A DNA stretch of 64,000 nucleotides, from contig NZ_CP010868.1 in the NCBI RefSeq assembly GCF_000875775.1, positions 1,054,001 through 1,118,000 of the forward strand. Direction: 5' to 3'. Every line of letters starts with the position of its first letter. The first letter of the stretch is position 1. The notes beneath the pieces were generated by a model that saw only the letters and a program-made list of their open reading frames with translations, was not told where the DNA came from and ran no database searches. The DNA comes from Nitrosopumilus piranensis (GTDB lineage: Archaea > Thermoproteota > Nitrososphaeria > Nitrososphaerales > Nitrosopumilaceae). Shown piece by piece: positions 49,451-58,349 of this stretch. The position numbers were made by a program, and so were the translations under genes.

Positions 49451-49551
49451 CAAGTTGTATTTTAGGGATTTTCTGATAATACGGCGCCTCAAGGAAAATT
49501 AACCCAATGCTAAAACAGAACACTAGAATATCCAAACATCGTATGGTCTTC

Positions 49552-50517
49552 ATGCGTATTGCATGCAGTTTGGGTTCAATGCTTTCAGTAAATGAGATAT
49601 TAAATTGTGCCAAAATCATGTCTAATACTCAAACAGAGACAATTTGGGTGCCTGAAACATGGGGAATGGAGAATTTTTCCATGTTAACCGCAGTTTCTGG
49701 AAAAACATCTACTCAAAAAATAGGCTCATCAATTATCAACATCTATTCTAGAAGTCCTGCAGCGATTGCAATGGGTGCAGTCACAGTAGACACCATATCA
49801 AATGGAAGGCTGATCCTAGGTCTTGGGACTAGCAGTCTCCCGATAGTAGAAACTTTTCACGGATACAAATTTGAAAAACCATTAGAGCGAATGAAAGAAT
49901 ATGTGGAAATAATTAGACTAATCTCATCTGGAAAAACAATCACTTATTCAGGAAACATTTTCAATTTAAAAAATTTTAGATTACTAATTAAACCACAAAG
50001 AGAATCAATTCCAATCTACATTGCAACAGTTAATGAAAAGATGGTAAATTTAACATGGAGTATTGGAGATGGAGTAATTTTTTATCTTAGACCAAAAAAT
50101 GAAATGAAAGAAATTATTACAAAAATGCAGTCAAAAAGAAAAATCGATGTTACGTGTCAAATAATCACATGTGTTTCAGAAAATTCTGAAAAGGCAATTG
50201 AACGTGCAAAAAAAACATTGGCATTTTATATATCTGTAGGTAAAGTGTATAGAGAGTTTTTAGCAAAAAATGGATTCAAAAATGAGACATCAAACATATA
50301 TGAAGAGTTCAAAAAATCTGGTTTTTCATCAAATCATGAATTAGTTTCAAATTCCATGTTACAAAAACTTACAATATGTGGAACACCTGAGGAATGTAAG
50401 AAACAACTTGATGAATTTAAAGAAACAGGGATTGATTTACCAATTATTCAATTCAACCCAATAGATGACACTATGGAATCATTTAGATTATTACAAAAAA
50501 CATTTTTGGATGAGTAG
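49552..50517 (+). CDS. Luciferase-like (LLM) flavin/F420-dependent oxidoreductase
   Basis: From ATG 49552 (MRIACSLGSMLS) the protein shows the LLM barrel: 'IWVPETWGMENFSMLTAVSG', 'RSPAAIAMGAVTVDTISNGR', 'LGLGTSS' and 'GTPEECKKQLDEF'. These resemble F420-dependent reductases such as methylene-H4MPT reductase-like enzymes. Thaumarchaea make F420. An earlier ATG at 49507 would add 15 basic residues and is less likely. The next two genes (thiolase, DUF35) follow at 2 nt and -4 nt, so the three work together, perhaps in a CoA-thioester pathway. Confidence 0.88.
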   Translation: MRIACSLGSMLSVNEILNCAKIMSNTQTETIWVPETWGMENFSMLTAVSGKTSTQKIGSSIINIYSRSPAAIAMGAVTVDTISNGRLILGLGTSSLPIVETFHGYKFEKPLERMKEYVEIIRLISSGKTITYSGNIFNLKNFRLLIKPQRESIPIYIATVNEKMVNLTWSIGDGVIFYLRPKNEMKEIITKMQSKRKIDVTCQIITCVSENSEKAIERAKKTLAFYISVGKVYREFLAKNGFKNETSNIYEEFKKSGFSSNHELVSNSMLQKLTICGTPEECKKQLDEFKETGIDLPIIQFNPIDDTMESFRLLQKTFLDE

Positions 50518-50519
50518 TA

Positions 50520-51629
50520 ATGAAGAAAGTAGGAATTGCAGGATATGGAATTACCCCTTTTACCAAAGAAGATAAAAAAATAGAATCCATACTTTTTGAA
50601 TCTACAAAATCTCTGCTTGAAAACAACCCAAAAATCTCAAAAAACAACATTGATGCAGTACTAGTATCGACAAATAATAATTCAAAATACCTCTCACCTA
50701 TTTTGTCAGAAATGATGGGCATTCAACCAAAAATTGCTCATTCAGTAGAAAATTTGTGTAATTCAGGCACAAATTCCATAGTGTCTGCATTTTCATATGT
50801 TGCCTCAGGTCTTGCAGATATGGTATTAGTAAGCGGGGCTGAAAGATATGACAGTCCAGGTCAGATTTTAGAATGGGATAATTCTCGTGGAGAATTTAAA
50901 CATCCAATATTTTGGGCATCAATTTTTACAAGTTCCTATAAACGACAGTTTGCTGTTTCTGATGAACAACTAGCTTTAGTATCTGTAAAAAACCATGCAC
51001 AGGCACAAAATAATCCAAATGCCATATCAAAAAAAACATATTCAATACAAGATGTGATTAATTCTAAAATAATCACAGGTGATCTAAAATTACTTGATTG
51101 CTCAAGATCATGTACTGGCAGTGCATCAATCATTTTAGCATCAGATGAGATGATTAAACAAATTACTGATCAACCAATATGGATTTCAGGGATAGGACAA
51201 AAAACAACATCAGCAGGATTTACAAAAAATGAATCGTTTAATTCAATGGAATCAACAAAAATAGCTAGTCACACAGCATTACAGATGGCAAATAAAAAAA
51301 TTCAAGATGTTGATGTAGCAGAAATACATGATGCATTTTCAGTATGTGAACCAATGGCATTAGAAGCAATTGGTTTTTCAAAAAATGGAGAGGGATTAAA
51401 TTTGGTTAAAGAACTGTATGACAAAAAAGATTACAAAATTAATCCCAGAGGGGGATTGATAGGTTCTGGACATCCACTTGGAGCAACAGGAATTGCACAA
51501 ACAATAGAAATTACTCAACAATTAGAATCAAATGCAAAAAATAGACAAATTGAAAATGCTAAAGTAGGATTAGTACACAACATGTCAGCTGCTGCAACAT
51601 CTTCAACTGTTTTGGTGTTGGAAAAATGA
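50520..51629 (+). CDS. Thiolase-family acyltransferase (SCP-x type)
   Basis: 369 residues with thiolase N-domain Cys in 'ENLCNSGTNSIVSAFSYVAS', 'EIHDAFSVCEPM' and 'GGLIGSGHPLGATGI' active-site loops. The archaeal SCP-x-like type usually functions with a DUF35 OB-fold protein, which overlaps it here by 4 nt. It may carry out acetoacetyl-CoA thiolysis or condensation. Whether this copy serves the mevalonate route or a lipid/CoA catabolic route is not decided by sequence. Confidence 0.9.
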   Translation: MKKVGIAGYGITPFTKEDKKIESILFESTKSLLENNPKISKNNIDAVLVSTNNNSKYLSPILSEMMGIQPKIAHSVENLCNSGTNSIVSAFSYVASGLADMVLVSGAERYDSPGQILEWDNSRGEFKHPIFWASIFTSSYKRQFAVSDEQLALVSVKNHAQAQNNPNAISKKTYSIQDVINSKIITGDLKLLDCSRSCTGSASIILASDEMIKQITDQPIWISGIGQKTTSAGFTKNESFNSMESTKIASHTALQMANKKIQDVDVAEIHDAFSVCEPMALEAIGFSKNGEGLNLVKELYDKKDYKINPRGGLIGSGHPLGATGIAQTIEITQQLESNAKNRQIENAKVGLVHNMSAAATSSTVLVLEK

Positions 51630-51934
51630 ATTTTGAATCAGAGCTTGCTCAAGGAAAATTTTTCATTCCAGAATGTACTGTATGTGAAAAAATTGTATGG
51701 CCTCCTGCGGAGTTTTGTAATAATTGTATGGGAACAGTGTCTCTAAAAAAAGGAGATTTTATGGGTAAAATCTTGGAGTATTCAGTGCATAATGAAGCGT
51801 ATTTTTGCATTGTAGAGATTGAAAATACGTTTAGAATTATGGCAAAAATATCTGAAAAACCACACATAGGCCAAGATGTAAAAATTTCAAAATGCGGTAT
51901 TAATAATGGGAATTATTTTTTTCAGGTCAATTGA
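51626..51934 (+). CDS. DUF35 OB-fold/zinc-ribbon thiolase partner
   Basis: 102 residues: rubredoxin-like zinc ribbon 'CTVCEKIVWPPAEFCNNC' (13-30) then an OB-fold ('GDFMGKILEYSVHNEAYFCI'). In archaea DUF35 proteins bridge thiolase and HMG-CoA synthase and bind CoA. Overlap with the thiolase gene supports a complex. It converges with the methyltransferase gene by 8 nt. Confidence 0.92.
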   Translation: MNFESELAQGKFFIPECTVCEKIVWPPAEFCNNCMGTVSLKKGDFMGKILEYSVHNEAYFCIVEIENTFRIMAKISEKPHIGQDVKISKCGINNGNYFFQVN

Positions 51935-52754
51935 ATTTAGTGTAGATGTAAGGTGTTTCGCTAGTCTGATCAAATGTCCACACTGTAGGAAGTGAAACGG
52001 TTTTAATCACTTGTAAATTATGATTTTGGATTAATGAACTCCAACCACCATCGGATAGATTTCCAGACAATTGTCGTTTGGAATGAGTTCCGGCAAAAAC
52101 TATTCCTGTTGATTTTTTAAGATTGTCAATAGAATTTATTTTATCAATTATACTTGTAGCCAGCATATCACCTCCCATTTGAGGTAATCCTCCAATAAAA
52201 AATACAGGTGATTTTAATTGGAATTTTGAATAATCAAATTCTAATGCATCATCGCAAACAGGATCAAAATTTTGTTCAATGTCATTGCAAATTAGTTTTT
52301 GTAATTCTACCAAACCATCATCGATTTCAATACTGTGAGAAGTAAACCCTAAAAATTTTCCACAAAAGGCAATCCGTCCATCACCTGAACCAATATCGAT
52401 TAATTCTTGATAACCTAATTTTTTTGCAATTAACACCATCAAGTATGCTGAAAACATCCAAGTTGGGTAAAATGGTTGACAGCTAGTTCCATGTTTAATG
52501 CTATTGAGCCAATAATCATTGATGTCTCCTTCATATACAACACAGTCAATTCCTAAAATTTTTTCTTCAAATGAATTAAAGTAGATAGGGTTTTTTTCTA
52601 CAAATTTATGAATATACTCTAGATGAGATTCTTCTAATGGGAATTGATCTGAGGTGGATGCAGGAATTACTTCCTGAATATGTGCATTTCCTGAATAATT
52701 TTTAGCAAAATCTTGCTTTATTGAAACAAAATTTTTGATAATTTGATCAAACAT
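51927..52754 (-). CDS. SAM-dependent methyltransferase-like protein
   Basis: 275 residues with a Rossmann motif I 'ELIDIGSGDGRIAFCGKFLG', acidic 'HSIEIDDGLVELQKLI' and 'DPVCDDALEFDYSKF' (motifs II/III), typical of class I methyltransferases. An N-terminal ~95-residue helical extension is unassigned. 'FIGGLPQMGGDML' replaces the usual NPPY/DPPY-type motif, so the target is not a clear amino-methylation site. Substrate unknown. Confidence 0.75.
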   Translation of the reverse strand: MFDQIIKNFVSIKQDFAKNYSGNAHIQEVIPASTSDQFPLEESHLEYIHKFVEKNPIYFNSFEEKILGIDCVVYEGDINDYWLNSIKHGTSCQPFYPTWMFSAYLMVLIAKKLGYQELIDIGSGDGRIAFCGKFLGFTSHSIEIDDGLVELQKLICNDIEQNFDPVCDDALEFDYSKFQLKSPVFFIGGLPQMGGDMLATSIIDKINSIDNLKKSTGIVFAGTHSKRQLSGNLSDGGWSSLIQNHNLQVIKTVSLPTVWTFDQTSETPYIYTKFN

Positions 52755-52794
52755 AAATTTTCTAAATACAGGGGTTTGATAAACTCACTGCAAA

Positions 52795-52995
52795 TTATGG
52801 TGATTTTCTTGATAAAAGATAAGCAATTTCTTGTTCCACTTTTTTTAGTTGATGAATTGTTGTTACCTGTAACTTTTCAATATCATTATTTTCATTTTCA
52901 GAAGGTTCCATTACTAGTTGGAATTCAAGTTGTTTTAGGGTATTGAGGTAGAAATCACGTTGTTCCAATAATTTTTCAATTATAATTTCAGACAA
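52795..52995 (-). CDS. Coiled-coil protein, 66 aa
   Basis: MSEIIIEKLLEQRDFYLNTL and 'IHQLKKVEQEIAYLLSRK' suggest a helical hairpin with a polar Asn/Glu turn (SENENNDIEK). It lies 40 nt upstream of the methyltransferase on the same strand and could be a partner. The plus-strand frame over it is rejected as its shadow. Confidence 0.6.
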   Translation of the reverse strand: MSEIIIEKLLEQRDFYLNTLKQLEFQLVMEPSENENNDIEKLQVTTIHQLKKVEQEIAYLLSRKSP

Positions 52996-53009
52996 TTAGA
53001 TAATTTTGA

Positions 53010-53135
53010 ATCAGGTTCTATTTAGATAGAGTATTCGATGACCTCGGAATAGTTGAATTAGCAACGATCACGACATTCATTACTAAATTAATAGATGAAA
53101 TTCAAATTATTTTAAAAATGTTAATGTTAAAATGA
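53010..53135 (+). CDS. Possible helical micro-protein lacking a standard start
   Basis: Between a TGA at 53007 and a TGA at 53133 the frame reads ...DRVFDDLGIVELATITTFIT and 'KLIDEIQIILK'. This is helical and protein-like for AT-rich sequence. No ATG, GTG or TTG occurs before the helix. It is listed as a candidate because other genes in this window also appear to use rare starts. Confidence 0.3.
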   Translation: MRFYLDRVFDDLGIVELATITTFITKLIDEIQIILKMLMLK

Positions 53136-53198
53136 CTTTTTGTTGAGTTATTATGTAATTACCCACCTTACTATACCTAAAATTAGGAACTAAAAGGC

Positions 53199-53747
53199 AT
53201 GCAAACAAAAACAATGACAATCTCCAAACTAGCAAAAAAAACAAAAACCAATAATCAAAAAGCTGCCAAAACAAGAAGACAACGGGGCTATCAATGGGAA
53301 GACACACTAGTTAAACGATTCAATACAACAAAAAACTGGAAAGCATTCAGATTAGGTTCACCAAGTATTGCGTTGCCTGATGTATTAGCGGTAAATACAG
53401 ATAACAGCACAATTTTTACCATTGAGGCCAAATCAGGAACAAGTACATCCCTTCCGGTTCCAGCTGATCAAATTGAACGATGCTTAGAGTGGATAAAGAC
53501 ATTTGACATATATCAAAAAAGACATGTTTTGCTAGCCTTCAAGTTTCTATCTAAGAAAAGGATAGGAATAGGCCAGTATGAGGGTAGAGAACTCAGAGAA
53601 TTTTACAAGATATGGGATGATACTCTGGAAATTACTGATTGTGTCTGTACATATGAAGGCAAATTCTTTGCAAAAATTAATGGAGAACGAAAAGAGATTC
53701 CTCTTAAAGAATGTACAATGCCATTTAAAACAAAACAGCGTAAATAG
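53199..53747 (+). CDS. hjc: Holliday junction resolvase Hjc-like
   Basis: The core has the archaeal Hjc nuclease pattern: 'RQRGYQWEDTLVKRF' with E34, 'AFRLGSPSIALPDVLAV' with D61, and 'TIFTIEAKSG' with E76 and K78. These are the PD-(D/E)xK residues that cut four-way junctions in recombination. The protein is 182 residues, longer than usual Hjc (~120-140), with a basic N-terminal tail (1-28) and a C-terminal extension. A resolvase role is likely; another junction- or nick-specific nuclease is possible. Confidence 0.82.
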   Translation: MQTKTMTISKLAKKTKTNNQKAAKTRRQRGYQWEDTLVKRFNTTKNWKAFRLGSPSIALPDVLAVNTDNSTIFTIEAKSGTSTSLPVPADQIERCLEWIKTFDIYQKRHVLLAFKFLSKKRIGIGQYEGRELREFYKIWDDTLEITDCVCTYEGKFFAKINGERKEIPLKECTMPFKTKQRK

Positions 53748-53805
53748 TGCCTAATTTTCCAAAATCTGCAAATCGTTTTTTAAGGATAAATAAGAATCAA
53801 AATTA

Positions 53806-54453
53806 TTGTCTGATGTAAACAAAGATGAAGAGGCCCAGTCGCTATGGGAAATAGAATCAAAGAGAATTCAAGAAATCAAAAATCCTCCAAAACCTGAAGA
53901 GGTAGTTACAGAAAAAGTCGATATCCCAACTGAAAAAATACCTGAATCTGAGGAGAAATACATACCAAAGTCCAATACAGAACCAGAACTACCCGAAATC
54001 AATATCAATACAAGTTATGATGAAAAACCAACCTCTGAGTTGAATTCAGCAGCACTTTTGGAAACCGTTTCTGATGCAGAAGTAAATTCCAGAATCAGTT
54101 TTGAGGAATTCACTGATGAAAAAATATTGATCAGTCACGATGCATTTGGAAATAAGCAGATGAAAATCAAAGTGTTAGAAGTATCTGATGAAACGCCACC
54201 ATCAAAATGGAAGTTTGGAGACAGAGTCAAAGTAACTAAAATTCTTGTAACAATAAAACATCTCACAACACAAGAAGTTGAAGAAGGGGAGTTTGATGTT
54301 GAGGCAATTGAAAGAGAATTACAAGAAAAAAGACATTATACATCTACTAATAGATGGATCCCTGCTAGCGACATTAAAAATGGCTATGTTGTAGGTTCAA
54401 AACATACAAGATTGATTAGTGATGCTTCAGCACTAGATTATATCGTATTCTAA
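53806..54453 (+). CDS. Hypothetical protein with acidic low-complexity N-terminus, 215 aa
   Basis: TTG start (MSDVNKDEEAQS). Residues 1-85 are Pro/Glu-rich and probably unfolded; residues 90-215 form a beta-rich domain with 'EKILISHDAFGNKQMKIKVL' and 'WKFGDRVKVTKILVTIKHLT' and end 'TRLISDASALDYIVF'. No family recognised. It follows hjc by 58 nt and may share its transcript. Confidence 0.65.
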   Translation: MSDVNKDEEAQSLWEIESKRIQEIKNPPKPEEVVTEKVDIPTEKIPESEEKYIPKSNTEPELPEININTSYDEKPTSELNSAALLETVSDAEVNSRISFEEFTDEKILISHDAFGNKQMKIKVLEVSDETPPSKWKFGDRVKVTKILVTIKHLTTQEVEEGEFDVEAIERELQEKRHYTSTNRWIPASDIKNGYVVGSKHTRLISDASALDYIVF

Positions 54454-54508
54454 AAATTCATTATTTTTCTCTGAAAAACATTATAAAGATAAGAATTCGA
54501 AAAATGGT

Positions 54509-54832
54509 ATGAGTTCAAAAGAATTCGAGGTAAATGGAACCGATTACCGGATTGTGATTACAGATCAAGTAGTAGGACATGTAAACAACCTCAAAAATCT
54601 CTATAATGCAGCATATGAGGATCCTGAAAGCTTCGAGGATGTTAGTGCTGAGATTTCAAACACAATTAATGAAATTGCCGCAACCGTAGAGCCTGATGCA
54701 GAAGATAGTGACCTTGACGGATTAATTCAAGAGATTATCAAGGCAGTAGATAGCAAAGCTGAAGAAATTGAAAAAGAGTTAGAAGGGAAAGAATCTACAG
54801 GAAAGAAATCAAAATCCAAATCTAAAAAATAA
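54509..54832 (+). CDS. Acidic helical protein with Lys-rich tail, 107 aa
   Basis: 'IVITDQVVGHVNNLKNLYNA' followed by acidic helices and an ending GKESTGKKSKSKSKK. The N-terminus could be a single beta-hairpin and the rest helical. No family recognised. The basic tail may bind nucleic acid. A TATA-like TTATAAAGATAAG stands ~25 nt before the ATG. Confidence 0.65.
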   Translation: MSSKEFEVNGTDYRIVITDQVVGHVNNLKNLYNAAYEDPESFEDVSAEISNTINEIAATVEPDAEDSDLDGLIQEIIKAVDSKAEEIEKELEGKESTGKKSKSKSKK

Positions 54833-54900
54833 TCTCATTTGACCTTAAACTCATAAAAATTTGGGGGATAAAATATATTCTAAATAAGACTACAAACAAC

Positions 54901-55017
54901 ATGTCTGGAAGTTGTGAATGTGGGATTTGTGGTCATCATTCTGAGTCAGAATGTCTTGAAAAAGAATGTAAATGCTGTTTGAATTTCCATGAAAGATCTG
55001 GACCTAAACGAAAATAA
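54901..55017 (+). CDS. Cys-rich micro-protein, 38 aa
   Basis: MSGSCECGICGHHSESECLE and 'KECKCCLNFHERSGPKRK' carry CECGIC, HH, C, C-x-CC and H. Two zinc sites are possible. The basic tail resembles nucleic acid binding micro-proteins. A TATTCTAAAT box lies ~26 nt upstream of the ATG. Confidence 0.65.
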   Translation: MSGSCECGICGHHSESECLEKECKCCLNFHERSGPKRK

Positions 55018-55026
55018 TTTTAAAAA

Positions 55027-55131
55027 TTAACTTTCTTCTTTATAACAACTGCAGTTTTTTGACATATGTCTATTACAACCAAATAATTTATGATCCTTAC
55101 ACCCACACAAGACACATTTTTTTTCACTCAA
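55027..55131 (-). CDS. Cys/His micro-protein, 34 aa, TTG start
   Basis: MSEKKCVLCGCKDHKLFGCN then 'RHMSKNCSCYKEES'. CVLCGC and C-x-H...C-x-C provide several ligands. The TTG start overlaps the TGA stop of the upstream gene (TTGA), the common coupling arrangement. Confidence 0.55.
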   Translation of the reverse strand: MSEKKCVLCGCKDHKLFGCNRHMSKNCSCYKEES

Positions 55132-55502
55132 ACCTTCTCTAACAACTCCTTAACATCTGCCATCATTTTATTTTCTTCTAGTGACTCTAAAATCTTTAAT
55201 CGCATATTTTTCACCCTATGCAGATCCTCATGATAGAGTGGAGCCATAGTTTCAATTTCTTGCTCAAATGAATAATTTGTTAAATAATGTTTAAATTTTA
55301 ATTTCAAAGGTTTAAAATCCGAATGATGTATTTTACTTTCATCAATCTTATTTGAGATTACTTTTAGAAATCCGCTAATTTTGAGTAATTCTTTTTTAAT
55401 AACATCCAGATCTCCAGGTTTTTCCTGAATCTCAGATAGATGATCATATGATTCAAGAATTTGGGATAGAATACTTTTCAAATATTCATTATATGTGGTC
55501 AC
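55128..55502 (-). CDS. Helical hypothetical protein, 124 aa
   Basis: All-helical protein (MTTYNEYLKSILSQILESYD...) with Leu/Ile heptads through 'KKELLKISGFLKVISNKIDE' and 'RVKNMRLKILESLEENKMMA'. Possibly a dimeric coiled-coil or four-helix bundle. It is translationally coupled with the 34-aa Cys/His protein. Family not recognised. Confidence 0.65.
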   Translation of the reverse strand: MTTYNEYLKSILSQILESYDHLSEIQEKPGDLDVIKKELLKISGFLKVISNKIDESKIHHSDFKPLKLKFKHYLTNYSFEQEIETMAPLYHEDLHRVKNMRLKILESLEENKMMADVKELLEKV

Positions 55503-55600
55503 AATTATTTTCCAAATACATCTAATCTAAAGTTTAGGAAAAATAGCTTGACTTGTCTAAAAATTACACATTTGCTTTAAATTATCATTAATTTTTCGTA

Positions 55601-56944
55601 ATGACTATGCAGGGAGACGCTTATCTCAAATGTATTGATCCACAATGCGGATTAGAATATCCAATTGAGAGCACAAATGTACAATGTGATAAAGGTCACT
55701 TGCTAGATGTAAAATACAAAAAAACACCATCCACAAATCTAAAAGATGTCTTTTCTAATCGACGAAATCCACAAGGAAGTATTTTTAATGAAAGTGGGGT
55801 TTGGCGATTCAGAGAATTACTAAATTTTTGTCAAATTGATACAGAAAATATTGATGAATGCTCAAAGTACTTAGTATCATTAGATGGGGCTGAAGGAAGA
55901 CAGTCAAAACCATACCAAATGTCAAAGGCTGCTGAATTTGTTGGAATTTCAAGTAATAATTTATGGCTACAACCAGAAGGATACAATCCAAGTGGTTCAT
56001 TCAAAGATAACGGAATGTCTACTGCAGTAACACATGCTAAGATGATCGGTGCAAAGAAAATTGTTTGTGCGTCAACTGGAAACACATCAGCTTCGGCAGG
56101 GATGTTTGCAGCAAATGAAGGAATTAATTGTGATGTGTACATACCAGCAGGTCAAATTGCGCCAGGGAAGCTTAGTCAAGCATATCAATTTGGAGCTCAA
56201 ATTATAGAAGTTGATGGAAATTTTGATGATGCCTTAAAACAATCATTAGAAGATGCTCAAAACCATGAAGGATACACAGTAAATTCCATTAATCCATTTA
56301 GAATCGAAGGACAAAAAACAATTCCATTTAGGGCATTAGAGTATCTCAACTGGGAATCCCCTGATTGGATTGTCTATCCTGGCGGAGCACTTGGAAATAC
56401 TTCGAGTTGTGGGAAAGCATTAATGGAACTCTATGAATGGGGATGGATTAAAAAAATTCCAAGAATTGCAGTAATCAATTCTGAAGGCGCAAGTACACTA
56501 TCTGATTTGTATAATGGTAAATTCGAAGGAGAGGAATTAAGGTGGAATAAGGGTAAACCAAATACGGATTTAATCACAAAATATTATGATCATTTGGATA
56601 AAGAAGGAATACGTCCCAAAACTAAAGCCACTGCAATTCAAATTGGAAGACCCGCAAATATTTTGAAAGGACTTCGAGCATTAGAATTTACAAATGGAGT
56701 TGCAACTACGGTTTCAGATTCAGAAATGCTTGATGGAATGTCCGTAGTAGGATTAAATGGGTTTGATTGTGAGATGGCATCGGGGGCATCAGTAGTAGGA
56801 ATTAAAAAATTGATGGATGAGGAAATCATCAAAAAAGACGATACAGTAGTAGGTATTCTTACAGGTAGACAAAAAGATGCAATGCTTCCAGTTGATTACC
56901 ACAAAAATCCAGAAAACAAATTTGCCATACCTCCAAAAAGCTAG
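55601..56944 (+). CDS. thrC: Threonine synthase
   Basis: 447 residues. The N-terminal zinc-ribbon-like segment (C11, C16, C29) precedes a fold type II PLP domain with K135 in 'NPSGSFKDNGMSTAVTHA' and 'CASTGNTSASAGMFAANEGI'. 'VYPGGALGNTSSCGKAL' is the phosphate-binding region. It converts O-phosphohomoserine to threonine, the substrate of IlvA. ThrC of this long archaeal type is common. Start is ATG 55601; a second ATG at 55607 is close. Confidence 0.93.
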   Translation: MTMQGDAYLKCIDPQCGLEYPIESTNVQCDKGHLLDVKYKKTPSTNLKDVFSNRRNPQGSIFNESGVWRFRELLNFCQIDTENIDECSKYLVSLDGAEGRQSKPYQMSKAAEFVGISSNNLWLQPEGYNPSGSFKDNGMSTAVTHAKMIGAKKIVCASTGNTSASAGMFAANEGINCDVYIPAGQIAPGKLSQAYQFGAQIIEVDGNFDDALKQSLEDAQNHEGYTVNSINPFRIEGQKTIPFRALEYLNWESPDWIVYPGGALGNTSSCGKALMELYEWGWIKKIPRIAVINSEGASTLSDLYNGKFEGEELRWNKGKPNTDLITKYYDHLDKEGIRPKTKATAIQIGRPANILKGLRALEFTNGVATTVSDSEMLDGMSVVGLNGFDCEMASGASVVGIKKLMDEEIIKKDDTVVGILTGRQKDAMLPVDYHKNPENKFAIPPKS

Positions 56945-57089
56945 CCTCAGATCATCTGCAAAATAACAAATGCTCAATATCAAGAGTTAAATCCAAGAAC
57001 AACAAAATGATGGTAACCAAGAGATGGTGTTTGACACATAAAATGAATGACCGTTATAGTTGTTCTAATTTAATTTTCAGGAGAAAGAA

Positions 57090-58349
57090 ATGGTAGAACT
57101 TTGGATGGAGTTAGCAGCACTTGCAGGATTAATTGGCCTCTCAGGTTTTTTTAGTGGATTAGAAGTTGCATTAGTGGGAACTAGTCAAGCGACAGTTGAA
57201 CGTTTACTTAAAGAAAAAAAACGTGGCTCTAAAGCACTTTACAAATTAAAATCAAATCCAGGATGGATGATGTCCTCTGTTAATCTAGGCAATAATTTAG
57301 TAAATGTTGGGTCGTCTGCATTAGCAACGGTTGTTGCCATAAAAATTTTTGGAGACGAGGGTTTAGGAATTGCTGTTGGGATTATGACATTTTTAATTAT
57401 TATTTTTGGTGAAGTTACTCCAAAAACATACTGTAATGCTAATGCCTCAAAAGTAGCATTAAGAACAAGTGGAATATTGATTTTCTTTAGTTATGCAACA
57501 TATCCTGTTGTTTGGATTTTAGAAAAAATAACACGAGGAATGATAAAAATTACTGGTAGCGATTATCACCCCCCTGCTTTAACAGAAAAGGAGATTAAAG
57601 GAATTATTGATCAAGGATTCAAAGATGATGCATTAGAGAAAACAGAAAGGGATTTGGTTCATAGTGCACTAAACTTTGATGATACCGTTATCAGATCAGT
57701 AATGACACCAAGAACAAAGATGTTTGTACTTCCAGCAAAAATGTTGATTTTTGATGCATTACCATTAATTAATAAAAGTACACATTCTAGATTTCCAATT
57801 TATGGCGAGACTAATGACGACATTATAGGATTTATTCATGTTAGAGATGTTTTGAGAGAATTAGAATCAGAAAACAAAATGGTTACATTAAAAGAAATCT
57901 CAAGAGAGCCAGTCTTTGCGTCACAAGAAAAAATGGTCAGTGCATTACTAAAAGAGATGAAGGGAAGGAAAACACACATGGCCATTGTAATTGATGAACA
58001 TGGAGGCGTTGAGGGACTAGTAACACTAGAAGATTTGATTGAAGAGATTGTAGGGGAGATTGAAGATGAAACAGATGCAGAAATAAAGAAAAACATTCGG
58101 GTTGTAGATAAAAATACCTTAATTGTAAGTGGAGATATTCAAATAGAACAAATTAATGAATATTTCAAGTCAGATATTCCTGAAGGAGATGACTATTCAA
58201 CATTAAATGGATTGTTACATCATGAATTACAAGACATTCCTCGTTCAGGTGACAAAGTGGAGTTGAATAATTTGAAAATCATTGTAGATAAAGTTGTAAA
58301 AAATCTACCCACAGAAGTTAGAATAGAACGAATGCGTGAAAAAAATTAG
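57090..58349 (+). CDS. CNNM/CorC-family membrane protein
   Basis: 419 residues: CNNM (DUF21) transmembrane domain (1-170) with four helices and 'GLIGLSGFFSGLEVALVGTS' and 'GEVTPKTYCN', a CBS pair (about 200-320: 'VMTPRTKMFVLP', 'HGGVEGLVTLEDLIEEIVGE') and a C-terminal CorC_HlyC domain. Members are linked to Mg2+ (or cobalt) transport. A Shine-Dalgarno CAGGAGA lies 7 nt before the ATG. It converges with gap by 4 nt. Confidence 0.92.
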   Translation: MVELWMELAALAGLIGLSGFFSGLEVALVGTSQATVERLLKEKKRGSKALYKLKSNPGWMMSSVNLGNNLVNVGSSALATVVAIKIFGDEGLGIAVGIMTFLIIIFGEVTPKTYCNANASKVALRTSGILIFFSYATYPVVWILEKITRGMIKITGSDYHPPALTEKEIKGIIDQGFKDDALEKTERDLVHSALNFDDTVIRSVMTPRTKMFVLPAKMLIFDALPLINKSTHSRFPIYGETNDDIIGFIHVRDVLRELESENKMVTLKEISREPVFASQEKMVSALLKEMKGRKTHMAIVIDEHGGVEGLVTLEDLIEEIVGEIEDETDAEIKKNIRVVDKNTLIVSGDIQIEQINEYFKSDIPEGDDYSTLNGLLHHELQDIPRSGDKVELNNLKIIVDKVVKNLPTEVRIERMREKN

